NCBI RefSeq assembly: GCF_007904105.1
Contig: NZ_CP042325.1
Location: forward strand, 682,001 to 746,000
Length of the DNA stretch: 64,000 nucleotides
Origin: Corynebacterium sp. sy039
GTDB taxonomy: Bacteria > Actinomycetota > Actinomycetes > Mycobacteriales > Mycobacteriaceae
Direction: 5' to 3'
The translations under genes were made by a program, and so were the position numbers. Positions 56,698 to 64,000 of the stretch are shown here, in pieces (the stretch's first letter is position 1; every line of letters begins with the position of its first letter). The notes under the pieces were generated by a model, which was not told the origin of the DNA, ran no database searches, and worked only from the letters and a program-made list of their open reading frames with translations.

Positions 56698-58349
56698 CGT
56701 AATTCCTCTCGGTTGTATTGTTCGATGGCGAAACCAGCGATACGTGGTTTTTCTGGGTCATATTGTTGCGGTGTCGTAGGAGTACGCGCAATTTCTGGAG
56801 CAATACCAAAATCAGAGCCAGGAGGACCGTCGACAGGCAGATTCTTTGGCCAGCTGACGATACTCATCACGATAGATGCTATTGCGATAATGCCGAGAAC
56901 ACCCCATCCGTAGAGGGCGACCTGGGTGCTGGAATAACCACCATAGGGTTCTTTTGCCAAACTGATGAGTTCTTGCAGCAAAGTGTATCCCAGCACCAGG
57001 GAGGTGAGATTGACCACGCATATACGCCAGATGGTGCCTACTTGGAATGAAGATACTTGATTGAGATGTGCAGAGAACTCACCAATACGGCGCAAGATCC
57101 AGTCCACGACAACGATGATAATTAATGCGATAAGCACAATGCCGACGTTGTTGGTGAATTTATCCATAATGTCGAGTGTGCCCAGACCAGAGGTGGTGGA
57201 AAACAGCACGATAGAGATGACAGCCATGATAATGCCAATGGTGACTGCAGTAGGAGTGCGTTTTGTTCCCAGTTTGTCCTTAAAAGCTGAAACAACTGGC
57301 TCGAATAGGGAAAATAGTGAGGTAAAGCCAGCTATGGTCAGTGAACCAAAGAAGAATACACCGAAAATTGCGCCCATAGGCATTTGGTTGATTACGGTTG
57401 GGAAAGCAATGAAAGCCAGTCCAATGCCAGATTGCGCAACCTGATCAACACCTGTGTTTTGCGCAGCTGCCATAAATCCTAGGGTGGCAAACACACCAAT
57501 ACCTGCTAAAACCTCAAAGGAAGAGTTGGCGAATGCGGTCACCAGGCCAGTGCCAGTGAGGTTGGTGCGTGGTTTGAGGTAGGAGGAGTAGGTCATCATA
57601 ATGCCGAAACTCACTGAGAGGGAGAAGAAAATCTGTCCATAGGCAGCAACCCATACTTTGGTGTCACTGAGTGCTTCCCAGTTTGGGGTGAAGAACGCAT
57701 TAAGACCATTGGCGGCACCATTGAGGAACAGCGAGCGAATAACAACGATCAAAAATAGGATGGTGAGTACGGGCATGAAAATCTTTGAGATTCTGCCGAT
57801 ACCAGCATCGACTCCCATTGCGACGACGATGATTGCCGCGACCCATACGACAATCATGGCAAGGAGGATCTGTGGTACGAATTCACCGGTGAAAGAGGAA
57901 GCCGTATCTGCATGAAGAAAGTCGTTCATGAAATAGGTTTCCGTGTCCTTGCCCCATGCTTGGTTAAAGGATTTTATGGTGTAGAGCAATGCCCAGCCGA
58001 TGATGGCGGCATAGTAAATGGTGATAAAGAAGCAGATTCCAACTTGAATCCAACCCACTGGTTCTGTCCACTTCTTGAAGCGACGGAAGATGAGTGGATC
58101 GGAACCGCGGTAGCGGTGTCCCATTGCGTAGTCAAGGAAGAGCAGTGGAATTCCGGCGGTAATCAGCGCGATCATGTAGGGGATTAAGAAAGCGCCGCCA
58201 CCATTTTCATATGCGACATAGGGGAAACGCCAGATATTACCGAGTCCTACAGCAGAGCCGATAGCAGCAAGCAAAAATACCCAGCGGCTAGAGAATGTCT
58301 CTCGACGTGTCCCTTGAGTTTGTTGGGGACTGTTGGGTGAATCAGTCAT
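56694..58349 (-). CDS. metP: Sodium-dependent methionine/alanine transporter MetP
   Basis: MetP is an NSS-family (neurotransmitter:sodium symporter) carrier of 551 residues with 12 spans. The first helix carries GSAVGLGNIWRFPYVAYENGGGAFLIPY, the sodium and substrate motif of the family, and VSFGIMMTYSSYL marks the sixth. AAAAGG stands eight bases before the ATG at 58349, which starts MTDSPN; the upstream frame from 58403 adds 18 residues. It forms an operon with metS. Confidence 0.93.
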   Translation of the reverse strand: MTDSPNSPQQTQGTRRETFSSRWVFLLAAIGSAVGLGNIWRFPYVAYENGGGAFLIPYMIALITAGIPLLFLDYAMGHRYRGSDPLIFRRFKKWTEPVGWIQVGICFFITIYYAAIIGWALLYTIKSFNQAWGKDTETYFMNDFLHADTASSFTGEFVPQILLAMIVVWVAAIIVVAMGVDAGIGRISKIFMPVLTILFLIVVIRSLFLNGAANGLNAFFTPNWEALSDTKVWVAAYGQIFFSLSVSFGIMMTYSSYLKPRTNLTGTGLVTAFANSSFEVLAGIGVFATLGFMAAAQNTGVDQVAQSGIGLAFIAFPTVINQMPMGAIFGVFFFGSLTIAGFTSLFSLFEPVVSAFKDKLGTKRTPTAVTIGIIMAVISIVLFSTTSGLGTLDIMDKFTNNVGIVLIALIIIVVVDWILRRIGEFSAHLNQVSSFQVGTIWRICVVNLTSLVLGYTLLQELISLAKEPYGGYSSTQVALYGWGVLGIIAIASIVMSIVSWPKNLPVDGPPGSDFGIAPEIARTPTTPQQYDPEKPRIAGFAIEQYNREELR

Positions 58350-58657
58350 GATCACAACCTTTTCGACGAATATGTGTGGCACAAGTAGCGGATATGCAAC
58401 CACACAAATAACTATAATTTAATAGAATTAAATAGCAGAAGATAATGAAATATACAAGAACTAACCTAGGGGTGGGGCATATGCTCTTGGAATCTAAGCG
58501 ACGATATCGGGTAGATCGTTGCTGAATAGTAGGTATCTTAAACGCTTGAATGGTCATCGAGAAAATTACCGAGAAAATGGCCAAGCGTGAGCCAAGTCTG
58601 GGGCAAGTCTAGGGTCATTATCATCTCGATTGTGAATGGGTGTTACTATGGCTTGTT

Positions 58658-59743
58658 GTGAGCCTTACTCTTGGAATTGTCGGATTGCCTAATGTGGGCA
58701 AGTCCACTCTTTTTAATGCCTTAACTAGAAATGATGTTTTAGCAGCTAACTATCCATTTGCCACAATTGAGCCAAATGTTGGTTTAGTGGAGTTGCCGGA
58801 TCAACGCCTCAATCGTCTGGCGGAGATTTTCTCCTCAGAGCGTATTTTGCCAGCGACTGTTTCTTTTGTTGATATTGCAGGTATCGTCAAAGGCGCTGCA
58901 GACGGTGAAGGAATGGGTAATGCTTTTCTGGCAAACATTCGAGAAGCGGATGCTATTTGTCAGGTCGTTCGTGCCTTTGCCGACGACGATGTTATCCACG
59001 TTGATGGAAAAGTAGAGCCAAGTGCAGATATTGAGGTTATCAATACCGAGCTCGTGCTTGCAGATTTGCAGACTATCGAAAAAGCACTACCACGTTTAGA
59101 AAAAGAAGCGCGCAAGAACAAAGAACTTGCACAAACGGTAGCTGAAGTAAAGAAAGCACAAAGTGTTTTAGAAGACGGTCGCACGCTATTTGTGGCTGCT
59201 AAACAAGGAGAAATTGAGTTATCCCTCCTACGTGAGCTGCATTTGATGACTGCAAAACCTTTCCTTTATGTCTTTAACTCAGATGAGGAAGTGCTCAGCG
59301 ACGAAGATCGCAAAGCGCAGTTAAGAGAATTAGTTGCTCCTGCTGATTGCGTATTTTTGGATGCAAAAACCGAAACTGAACTTTTTGAGTTAGATGAAGA
59401 AGAAGCACTAGAGCTGCTTAATTCTGTGGGACAGGATGAACCTGGACTACACACTTTGGCTAAAGCTGGTTTCGCTACTCTTGGTTTGCAGACCTATCTG
59501 ACAGCTGGACCTAAAGAAGCACGTGCGTGGACTATTCCACAGGGAGCCACTGCGCCGCAGGCAGCAGGGGTTATCCACTCTGATTTTGAGCGTGGTTTTA
59601 TTAAAGCTGAAATTGTCTCCTTTGAGGATTTGGATGCTGCTGGTTCTATGGCAGAGGCCAAAGCCCGCGGACGGGTGCGCCAAGAAGGAAAAGACTACAT
59701 CATGGCTGACGGCGATGTGGTTGAGTTCCGTTTTAATGTCTAG
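58658..59743 (+). CDS. ychF: Redox-regulated ATPase YchF (OLA1 type)
   Basis: YchF is an Obg-family nucleotidase that prefers ATP and links to ribosomes and oxidative-stress control. The P-loop GLPNVGKST lies at residues 9-17, with [13 protein letters not shown] as the effector region and a C-terminal TGS domain ([16 protein letters not shown] to [10 protein letters not shown]). The G4 site reads NSDE instead of the GTPase NKxD, consistent with ATP use. I chose the GTG at 58658 since the protein then begins like its relatives, with 361 residues. It may be leaderless. Confidence 0.94.
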   Translation: MSLTLGIVGLPNVGKSTLFNALTRNDVLAANYPFATIEPNVGLVELPDQRLNRLAEIFSSERILPATVSFVDIAGIVKGAADGEGMGNAFLANIREADAICQVVRAFADDDVIHVDGKVEPSADIEVINTELVLADLQTIEKALPRLEKEARKNKELAQTVAEVKKAQSVLEDGRTLFVAAKQGEIELSLLRELHLMTAKPFLYVFNSDEEVLSDEDRKAQLRELVAPADCVFLDAKTETELFELDEEEALELLNSVGQDEPGLHTLAKAGFATLGLQTYLTAGPKEARAWTIPQGATAPQAAGVIHSDFERGFIKAEIVSFEDLDAAGSMAEAKARGRVRQEGKDYIMADGDVVEFRFNV

Positions 59744-59798
59744 TTTCTAACCACTATTAGGGGCGTCGAAAAGCGTTTTCGTTATACTGGGGCACATT

Positions 59799-61754
59799 AT
59801 GTCCAGTATTGACGAGAACGCACCTGACAGTAGAGATAGTAAAGACAGTAGTTCGACAAGTACGAAGAGTACGCACGATCATTTTCCCTCTGGGCGTAGT
59901 CGTACGTTTTTGCAAGAGGTAACATATCCGCATAGTATTCACCCAGCACTCGTTCCTGGAGTGAGTATCGAAGATCAACGCATCAACTATCGTATTGATA
60001 GACCGATAACTTTTATAGTTGGTGTGATTGTTATTGCCTTTGTTATCTGGGGTGTTATTGCTCCAGAACAAGTTTCTTATAGCTCAAGTATCGCCTTGGA
60101 TTGGGTTATGCGCAATCTTGGTTGGATCTTTACCACGATTGCCATTGGTTTGAGCGTATTTCTCATTGCCCTTGCGCTTTCGCGTTATGGGCGAATTCCA
60201 CTTGGGCTTGATGACGAAGAACCAGAGTATTCTACTTTATCCTGGTCAGCAATGCTTTTTGCGGCGGGGATTGGTATTGGCATTATCTTCTTTGGGCCAT
60301 ATGAGCCATTGAGCTTTTATCTCAATCCGCGCCCTGGTGCCTATGAACCTGCGTCGGATGAAGCAGTATTAGGAGCACTAGCGCAGTCGGCACTGCATTG
60401 GGGACTCAACGCCTGGGCCATTTATGCCATTGTTGGGTTGTCGGTAGGTTATGTTTCTTATCGACGAGGACGCGTGCCATTGATGAGCTCGATTCTTATG
60501 CCTCTGTTTGGTAATAAATCTAGCACCTCAGCTCCGGCTCGTATTATTGATGCTTTGGCGATCATCGCTATTCTCTTTGGTACGGCTGCTTCTTTAGGAA
60601 TCGGTGCAATTCAGATAAGTACAGGTGTAGAACTGGTATCTGGTTGGTCGAGTCAAGGAAATACTTTGGCCATCATTGTTATTGTGCTGCTGACTATTGG
60701 CACTATTGCCTCTGCTGTGTCCGGGGTGGCAAAGGGGATTAGATGGCTCTCGAATATCAATCTTGTTCTCGCAATAGCTTTGGCAGTGTTCATTTTTGTA
60801 CTTGGTCCTACTGCTTTTCTGATGAATATGCTGCCAGGGGTATTGATGACCTACATTGGGCAGATGCCTGAGATGCTTGGAGCTAACATGGGCCAAGGGG
60901 AGAAAATGCAAGAATTTCTCTCTAGTTGGACAACTTTCTACTGGGCATGGTGGGTTTCCTGGTCACCTTTTGTTGGAGTATTTGTCGCAAAAATTTCTCG
61001 TGGTCGCACCATTAGGCAATTTATTTTTGGCGTATTGTTTATTCCTTCTAGCATTATCATCATTGCCTTTTGCATTTTAGGTGGTACGACTATTTGGCTA
61101 CAGCGCCAGCATGGCGATATTGCTCCTGGAAATGATCCAGCAGCGATGCCAAGTCCAGAACACACGATCTTTGTGCTACTTGATCATTTGCCTGCGTCGC
61201 ATTTTGTGTCTTGTGCGGTGGTAGTGATGCTGGCAGTATTTTTTATTACTTCTGCCGATTCGGCGTCGTTGGTGAATTCGCAATTATCGCAGCAGGGAAA
61301 TCCGCAGCCTCGTCGTATAGTTACTGCTTTTTGGGCATTGTGTATGTCTGGTATTGCTGTGGTTATTTTGCTTTCGGGTGGAAATAATGCGCTTAAAGGA
61401 TTGCAGAATCTTATTACTATTACTGCTTTGCCCTTCGCGCTGATTTTGATTGCTATGGCAGTAGCGTTGGTGAAGGAACTACGTCATGATCCGACAACCA
61501 TTCGCCAAGTTTTCCAGCATCGTGCTGTAGAAAATGCGGTAGTGCATGGTGTGCGTGAATATGGTGATAATTTTGCGTTGGCAATTGAGGCAAGCAAAGA
61601 AGAAGAGTATGCCACAGGCGCAGATTTTGATTCCACGGCAGAAGAAGTGGTCGAGTGGTATGCCAGAACCGATGAAGAGGGTAATCGTGTGGGCTATGAC
61701 TACGAAACAGGGGAGTATTTGGCGGAGCCTAATGATGGTCCTAACCAGGGTTGA
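59799..61754 (+). CDS. BCCT-family osmolyte transporter
   Basis: The 651-residue protein has 12 spans flanked by a long polar N-terminus (about 65 residues) and an acidic C-terminal tail. The family motif is FYWAWWVSWSPFVGVFVAKISRGRT near residue 380, and FAAGIGIGIIFFGPYEPL near 155 is the sodium-binding glycine-rich segment. The substrate is a betaine, ectoine, proline or choline type. Corynebacteria have several such carriers (BetP, EctP, LcoP) and this sequence alone does not decide between them. Confidence 0.88.
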   Translation: MSSIDENAPDSRDSKDSSSTSTKSTHDHFPSGRSRTFLQEVTYPHSIHPALVPGVSIEDQRINYRIDRPITFIVGVIVIAFVIWGVIAPEQVSYSSSIALDWVMRNLGWIFTTIAIGLSVFLIALALSRYGRIPLGLDDEEPEYSTLSWSAMLFAAGIGIGIIFFGPYEPLSFYLNPRPGAYEPASDEAVLGALAQSALHWGLNAWAIYAIVGLSVGYVSYRRGRVPLMSSILMPLFGNKSSTSAPARIIDALAIIAILFGTAASLGIGAIQISTGVELVSGWSSQGNTLAIIVIVLLTIGTIASAVSGVAKGIRWLSNINLVLAIALAVFIFVLGPTAFLMNMLPGVLMTYIGQMPEMLGANMGQGEKMQEFLSSWTTFYWAWWVSWSPFVGVFVAKISRGRTIRQFIFGVLFIPSSIIIIAFCILGGTTIWLQRQHGDIAPGNDPAAMPSPEHTIFVLLDHLPASHFVSCAVVVMLAVFFITSADSASLVNSQLSQQGNPQPRRIVTAFWALCMSGIAVVILLSGGNNALKGLQNLITITALPFALILIAMAVALVKELRHDPTTIRQVFQHRAVENAVVHGVREYGDNFALAIEASKEEEYATGADFDSTAEEVVEWYARTDEEGNRVGYDYETGEYLAEPNDGPNQG

Positions 61755-61847
61755 TGAGCCATTTCTGGTGTCTAACATATCGAGTATCTATAGTGTATTA
61801 GAAACTACTTCTTTAAGTGAGAGTGTGACACCAACAGGAGGACAATG

Positions 61848-63227
61848 ATGATTGCATGGCACACGTTCGACGCCCACCAATGGCGTGAAGCAGTAGAAAA
61901 ACACGGGGCGTACGCTGGCATAGAAGCAGCATTAGCACGCCTTGAACAGCATAATCCTACCCTCAACGCTTTTACTGTGGTGCTCAAAGAAGAAGCCCTC
62001 GCCAGGGCACAAGAGCTCGACGCTATGCCTGCGAATCAACGTGGAGTTCTCCACGGTGTTCCCGTTGCCATCAAAGATGAAAATGATGTTGCGGGAACTG
62101 CGACAACATTTGGCACGAACGCCAATTCCATACCGAAGAAAACAGACTCCCTTACTGTGCAAAGATTACGTGATGCAGGCGCAATTATTATTGGCAAAAC
62201 CACCATGCCTGCTTTTGGTGCCTTCCCTTTCACAGAGTCTGAGGCTTTTGGGATTACTCGCAATCCACGCAATCATGCGTGCACACCGGGTGGTTCTTCC
62301 GGCGGTTCGGCAGCTGCGGTAGCTGCTGGAATTGTTCCTCTTGCTCTCGGCGGTGACGGTGGTGGTTCTATCCGTATTCCTGCTGATCGGTGTGGTTTGG
62401 TGGGGCTCAAGCCCGCCCGTGGTGTTGTCCCCACTGCTCCTTATGATCATTTGTGGTATCACCTGGGAGTTGCCGGTCCTATTGTGCGTAGTGTGCGTGA
62501 TGCGGAATTGATGTTTGATGTCATCACTGGTCGTGTGGACAGCGAAACAACTAGCGAACAAGCACAAGCAACAGTACAGCAACCAAAGAAATTACGTATC
62601 GGTGTTAACCTCACGCCGTGTAGCCCACTAGCAAAACTCCCTAAGGATCATCAGCGTGCTGTGGAAAACATTGCTGATCAGTTACGTTCTCTCGGGCATC
62701 AGATAGACAGTATTGATCGTCGCCCTGCTGATCCAACATTGCCTTTCGTCGTACAGTTTTTTGCTGGGCTCATTGCAGAAATTAAGGATCTTGACCACCC
62801 AGAAAAGGTAGAGAAATTACACAAGTACACCACAAAGCTCGGTTTTTGGGCGCGCGGGCCAGTGCTTCGATGGGCATTAAAGCACAGTGAGCGTTTTGGG
62901 GAGCGGATGGAACGCAACTTTGCCCAGTACGACGTGCTGCTCACCCCTACAACAGCTTCTCGTCCAGATAAGATCGGTGTGCTTGAGCGAGGCGGGTTGA
63001 TTCGGGCAATGATAAAATCCATTCCCTCTATTGCATATGTGATGCCGTGGAATGTTTCTGGGCACCCTGCTTTGGCTTTGCCCGTTGCGGTGGGGCAGGA
63101 TAGTTTGCCTGTATCCGTGCAATTTATTGCTGGAAAAACTCATCCTGGTGAGGGAGAAAAACTCTTGTGCCAGCTAGGAAAGCAGTTAGAGGATGCGGGG
63201 TTATTGGTTCATGAGTTTGGCGTTTAG
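61848..63227 (+). CDS. Amidase, amidase-signature family
   Basis: The Ser-Ser-Lys catalytic triad is present: Lys76 in VAIKDE, cis-Ser151 in PGGSSGGS and nucleophile Ser174 in GDGGGSIR. Length is 459 residues. The sequence resembles GatA-like and aryl-amide hydrolases, but no gatB or gatC is nearby, so it is a separate amidase of unknown substrate. The second ATG at 61848 is six bases from AGGAGG and preferred over 61845. It ends with a four-base overlap with the reverse-strand DUF2938 frame. Confidence 0.88.
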   Translation: MIAWHTFDAHQWREAVEKHGAYAGIEAALARLEQHNPTLNAFTVVLKEEALARAQELDAMPANQRGVLHGVPVAIKDENDVAGTATTFGTNANSIPKKTDSLTVQRLRDAGAIIIGKTTMPAFGAFPFTESEAFGITRNPRNHACTPGGSSGGSAAAVAAGIVPLALGGDGGGSIRIPADRCGLVGLKPARGVVPTAPYDHLWYHLGVAGPIVRSVRDAELMFDVITGRVDSETTSEQAQATVQQPKKLRIGVNLTPCSPLAKLPKDHQRAVENIADQLRSLGHQIDSIDRRPADPTLPFVVQFFAGLIAEIKDLDHPEKVEKLHKYTTKLGFWARGPVLRWALKHSERFGERMERNFAQYDVLLTPTTASRPDKIGVLERGGLIRAMIKSIPSIAYVMPWNVSGHPALALPVAVGQDSLPVSVQFIAGKTHPGEGEKLLCQLGKQLEDAGLLVHEFGV

Positions 63228-63740
63228 TTCTTGTGGGCTTTATTGAGTAGGCGAGCACCTGTGTAGAGTCCTATACCATAAAAGGTATGTGCTCTCAGGC
63301 TACGGTATGCAGCCACCGCCGGTTGTGGTGTTTTTTGATGCCATGAAACCTAAACCGAAAGCCGGCTGCATGAGAAACCATGGCGCAATTGTGGTTGATA
63401 CGCCAGCAGCAATGGAACCGATGAGTCTTGGGTTGCGTGACCACTGTGGCAGCGCACTATCAAAGAGTCCAGCAAATCCAATACCGATTAAATAATGCGC
63501 GGCGATCCCTACTGCCTGTTCGTGAGGAATAGACGGTGATTGTGCAATAGACTCATGTACAAATTTTCCATCTTTCATGCCTAAAACCCAGCGTCCCACG
63601 AAGTCTAAGTTCAGCGGTGGTACACCTGTTGTTTTTCGTACAATTTCAGACGCAATATCCATTACCGCTGTTGCTGTGCTACCGATGATAAGTGCTCGAG
63701 CAATTGTTGTGCTAAAAGTTTTTCTGTTCATTTTTTTCAT
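63224..63740 (-). pseudogene. DUF2938 membrane protein gene, frameshifted at an A6 tract
   Basis: Three spans and the family segments NLDFVGRWVLGMKDGKFVHESIAQSP and TTIAPWFLMQPAFGLGFMASK fit DUF2938, a membrane family of unknown role. The given sequence then stops at 63300 after NTTTGGGCIP. If one A of the six (63331-63336, minus strand) is removed, the frame reads TPQPAVAAYRSLRAHTFYGIG and a matching tail to 63224, giving 171 residues, the normal length. It is therefore a broken gene, a sequencing slip or a switchable tract. A run of ten G/C lies upstream of the start. Confidence 0.78.
63331..63336. repeat. A6/T6 homopolymer at the DUF2938 frameshift
   Basis: Six Ts on the plus strand mark exactly the place where the DUF2938 frame must shift by one base for the family's C-terminus to be read. 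Confidence 0.85.
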
Positions 63741-63756
63741 GGTAATGAGAAAGAGC

Positions 63757-63766
63757 GGGGGGGGGG
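63757..63766. repeat. G10 homopolymer upstream of the DUF2938 gene
   Basis: Ten consecutive Gs (Cs on the coding strand) lie 17 to 26 bases before the ATG at 63740. This is by far the longest single-base G run in the window and falls in the 5' untranslated or promoter region. Confidence 0.95.
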
Positions 63767-63962
63767 CAAGTTTTATGCTCTTTCATTAAGCAGCTTCGTC
63801 TTAAGATTTTATTTTCTATATCTGATAAAAAATTATGTGTTACTTAGCGTGTGTTTAGAAGGAAATAATGCTAGCATTTTTTGCTGTAATACCCTTTGAG
63901 AAAACATAGGGTTCTTTGGCAGTTTTCTTCAGGAAAATAAGATACAGATTAAGGTTTGTGAA
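63767..63962. other. Intergenic region with promoter of the last gene
   Basis: About 200 AT-rich bases separate the DUF2938 gene from the gene starting at 63963. I see no RNA or terminator in it. It presumably holds the divergent promoters. Confidence 0.4.
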
Positions 63963-64000
63963 ATGACCAAGTTGAAACGCATCTTAGTGTGCACCGTTGC
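63963..64000 (+). CDS. Start of a gene cut off by the window end
   Basis: ATG at 63963 has AAGG eight bases upstream and opens with MTKLKRILVCTVA. The basic start followed by a hydrophobic stretch suggests a signal peptide or membrane segment. Only 12 full codons are visible, so no function can be given. Confidence 0.5.
   Translation, partial: MTKLKRILVCTV

Noticed and set aside
59767-59781. CGAAAAGCGTTTTCG palindrome before the BCCT gene as an osmotic operator
   Set aside because: It is short and AT-rich, no regulator is nearby, and I know no matching binding site.

Overview
This window is a stretch of a Corynebacterium chromosome of moderate GC, roughly half by eye. The evidence is the mycothiol enzyme Mca, a RipA-type AraC regulator behind a DtxR-like iron box, the corynebacterial GapB with its long N-terminal extension, the MetPS transporter pair, and a gene order that follows from memory the Mycobacterium tuberculosis block from prs/glmU/mfd/eno to mca/glyA/fum/glpX/xseAB/lytB/ychF. 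I see no phage, insertion sequence, integrase, CRISPR array or rRNA. It reads as core chromosome with a few accessory loci set into it.

Layout. 1-4.3 kb: an HIBYL-CoA hydrolase-like crotonase, an unknown duplicated protein and GapB. 4.3-12.5 kb: a small transporter-like membrane protein, release factor 3, two separate peptidyl-tRNA hydrolases around a nitronate monooxygenase, an MFS carrier, ribosomal protein L25 and an AlkD-like protein. 12.7-18.8 kb: an acyl-CoA ligase, the glmU-prs pair and a basic amino-acid carrier. 18.9-28.9 kb: tRNA-Gln, a TetR regulator, mfd, mazG, an LpqU-like lytic transglycosylase, eno, ftsB, a DUF501 gene, ppx and tRNA-Leu. 29.2-30.7 kb: a secreted surface protein whose frame is broken by a perfect 20-bp tandem duplication. 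30.9-38.8 kb: RipA, a Bax-inhibitor-like protein, GreA, a DUF4307 gene, Mca, a short-chain cis-prenyl transferase, CoaA and GlyA. 38.9-41.5 kb: a DUF5997 gene divergent from a LysR effector-domain protein, an LGFP lipoprotein and a GNAT enzyme. 41.5-47.5 kb: a TetR-controlled DHA2 exporter, and a 5-oxoprolinase operon (pxpABC) led by an atypical NRAMP-like carrier. 47.6-54.9 kb: fumarase, GlpX, a DUF4245 gene, XseA/XseB, IspH and a DUF6542 gene. 54.9-64 kb: an AI-2E family protein, MetS/MetP, YchF, a BCCT carrier, an amidase, a frameshifted DUF2938 gene and the first codons of a further gene.

How the genes work together. Central carbon metabolism is represented by GapB, enolase, fumarase and the gluconeogenic GlpX. 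Envelope and redox functions are covered by glmU, prs, the lytic transglycosylase, the cis-prenyl transferase, Mca and IspH. RipA, under its DtxR-like box, should tie iron status to iron-protein expression. Nutrient and osmolyte uptake is served by MetPS, the BCCT carrier, the basic amino-acid carrier and the pxp operon.

The most notable observations are the 20-bp duplication that switches the surface protein out of frame, the NRAMP-like protein lacking metal-binding residues inside the 5-oxoproline operon, the slipped A tract in the DUF2938 gene with a 10-G tract in front of it, a 41-bp two-fold symmetric operator at the TetR/exporter promoter, and a tRNA-Leu(UAA) with a short variable loop. 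Functions are assigned by reading the proteins, without database searches.
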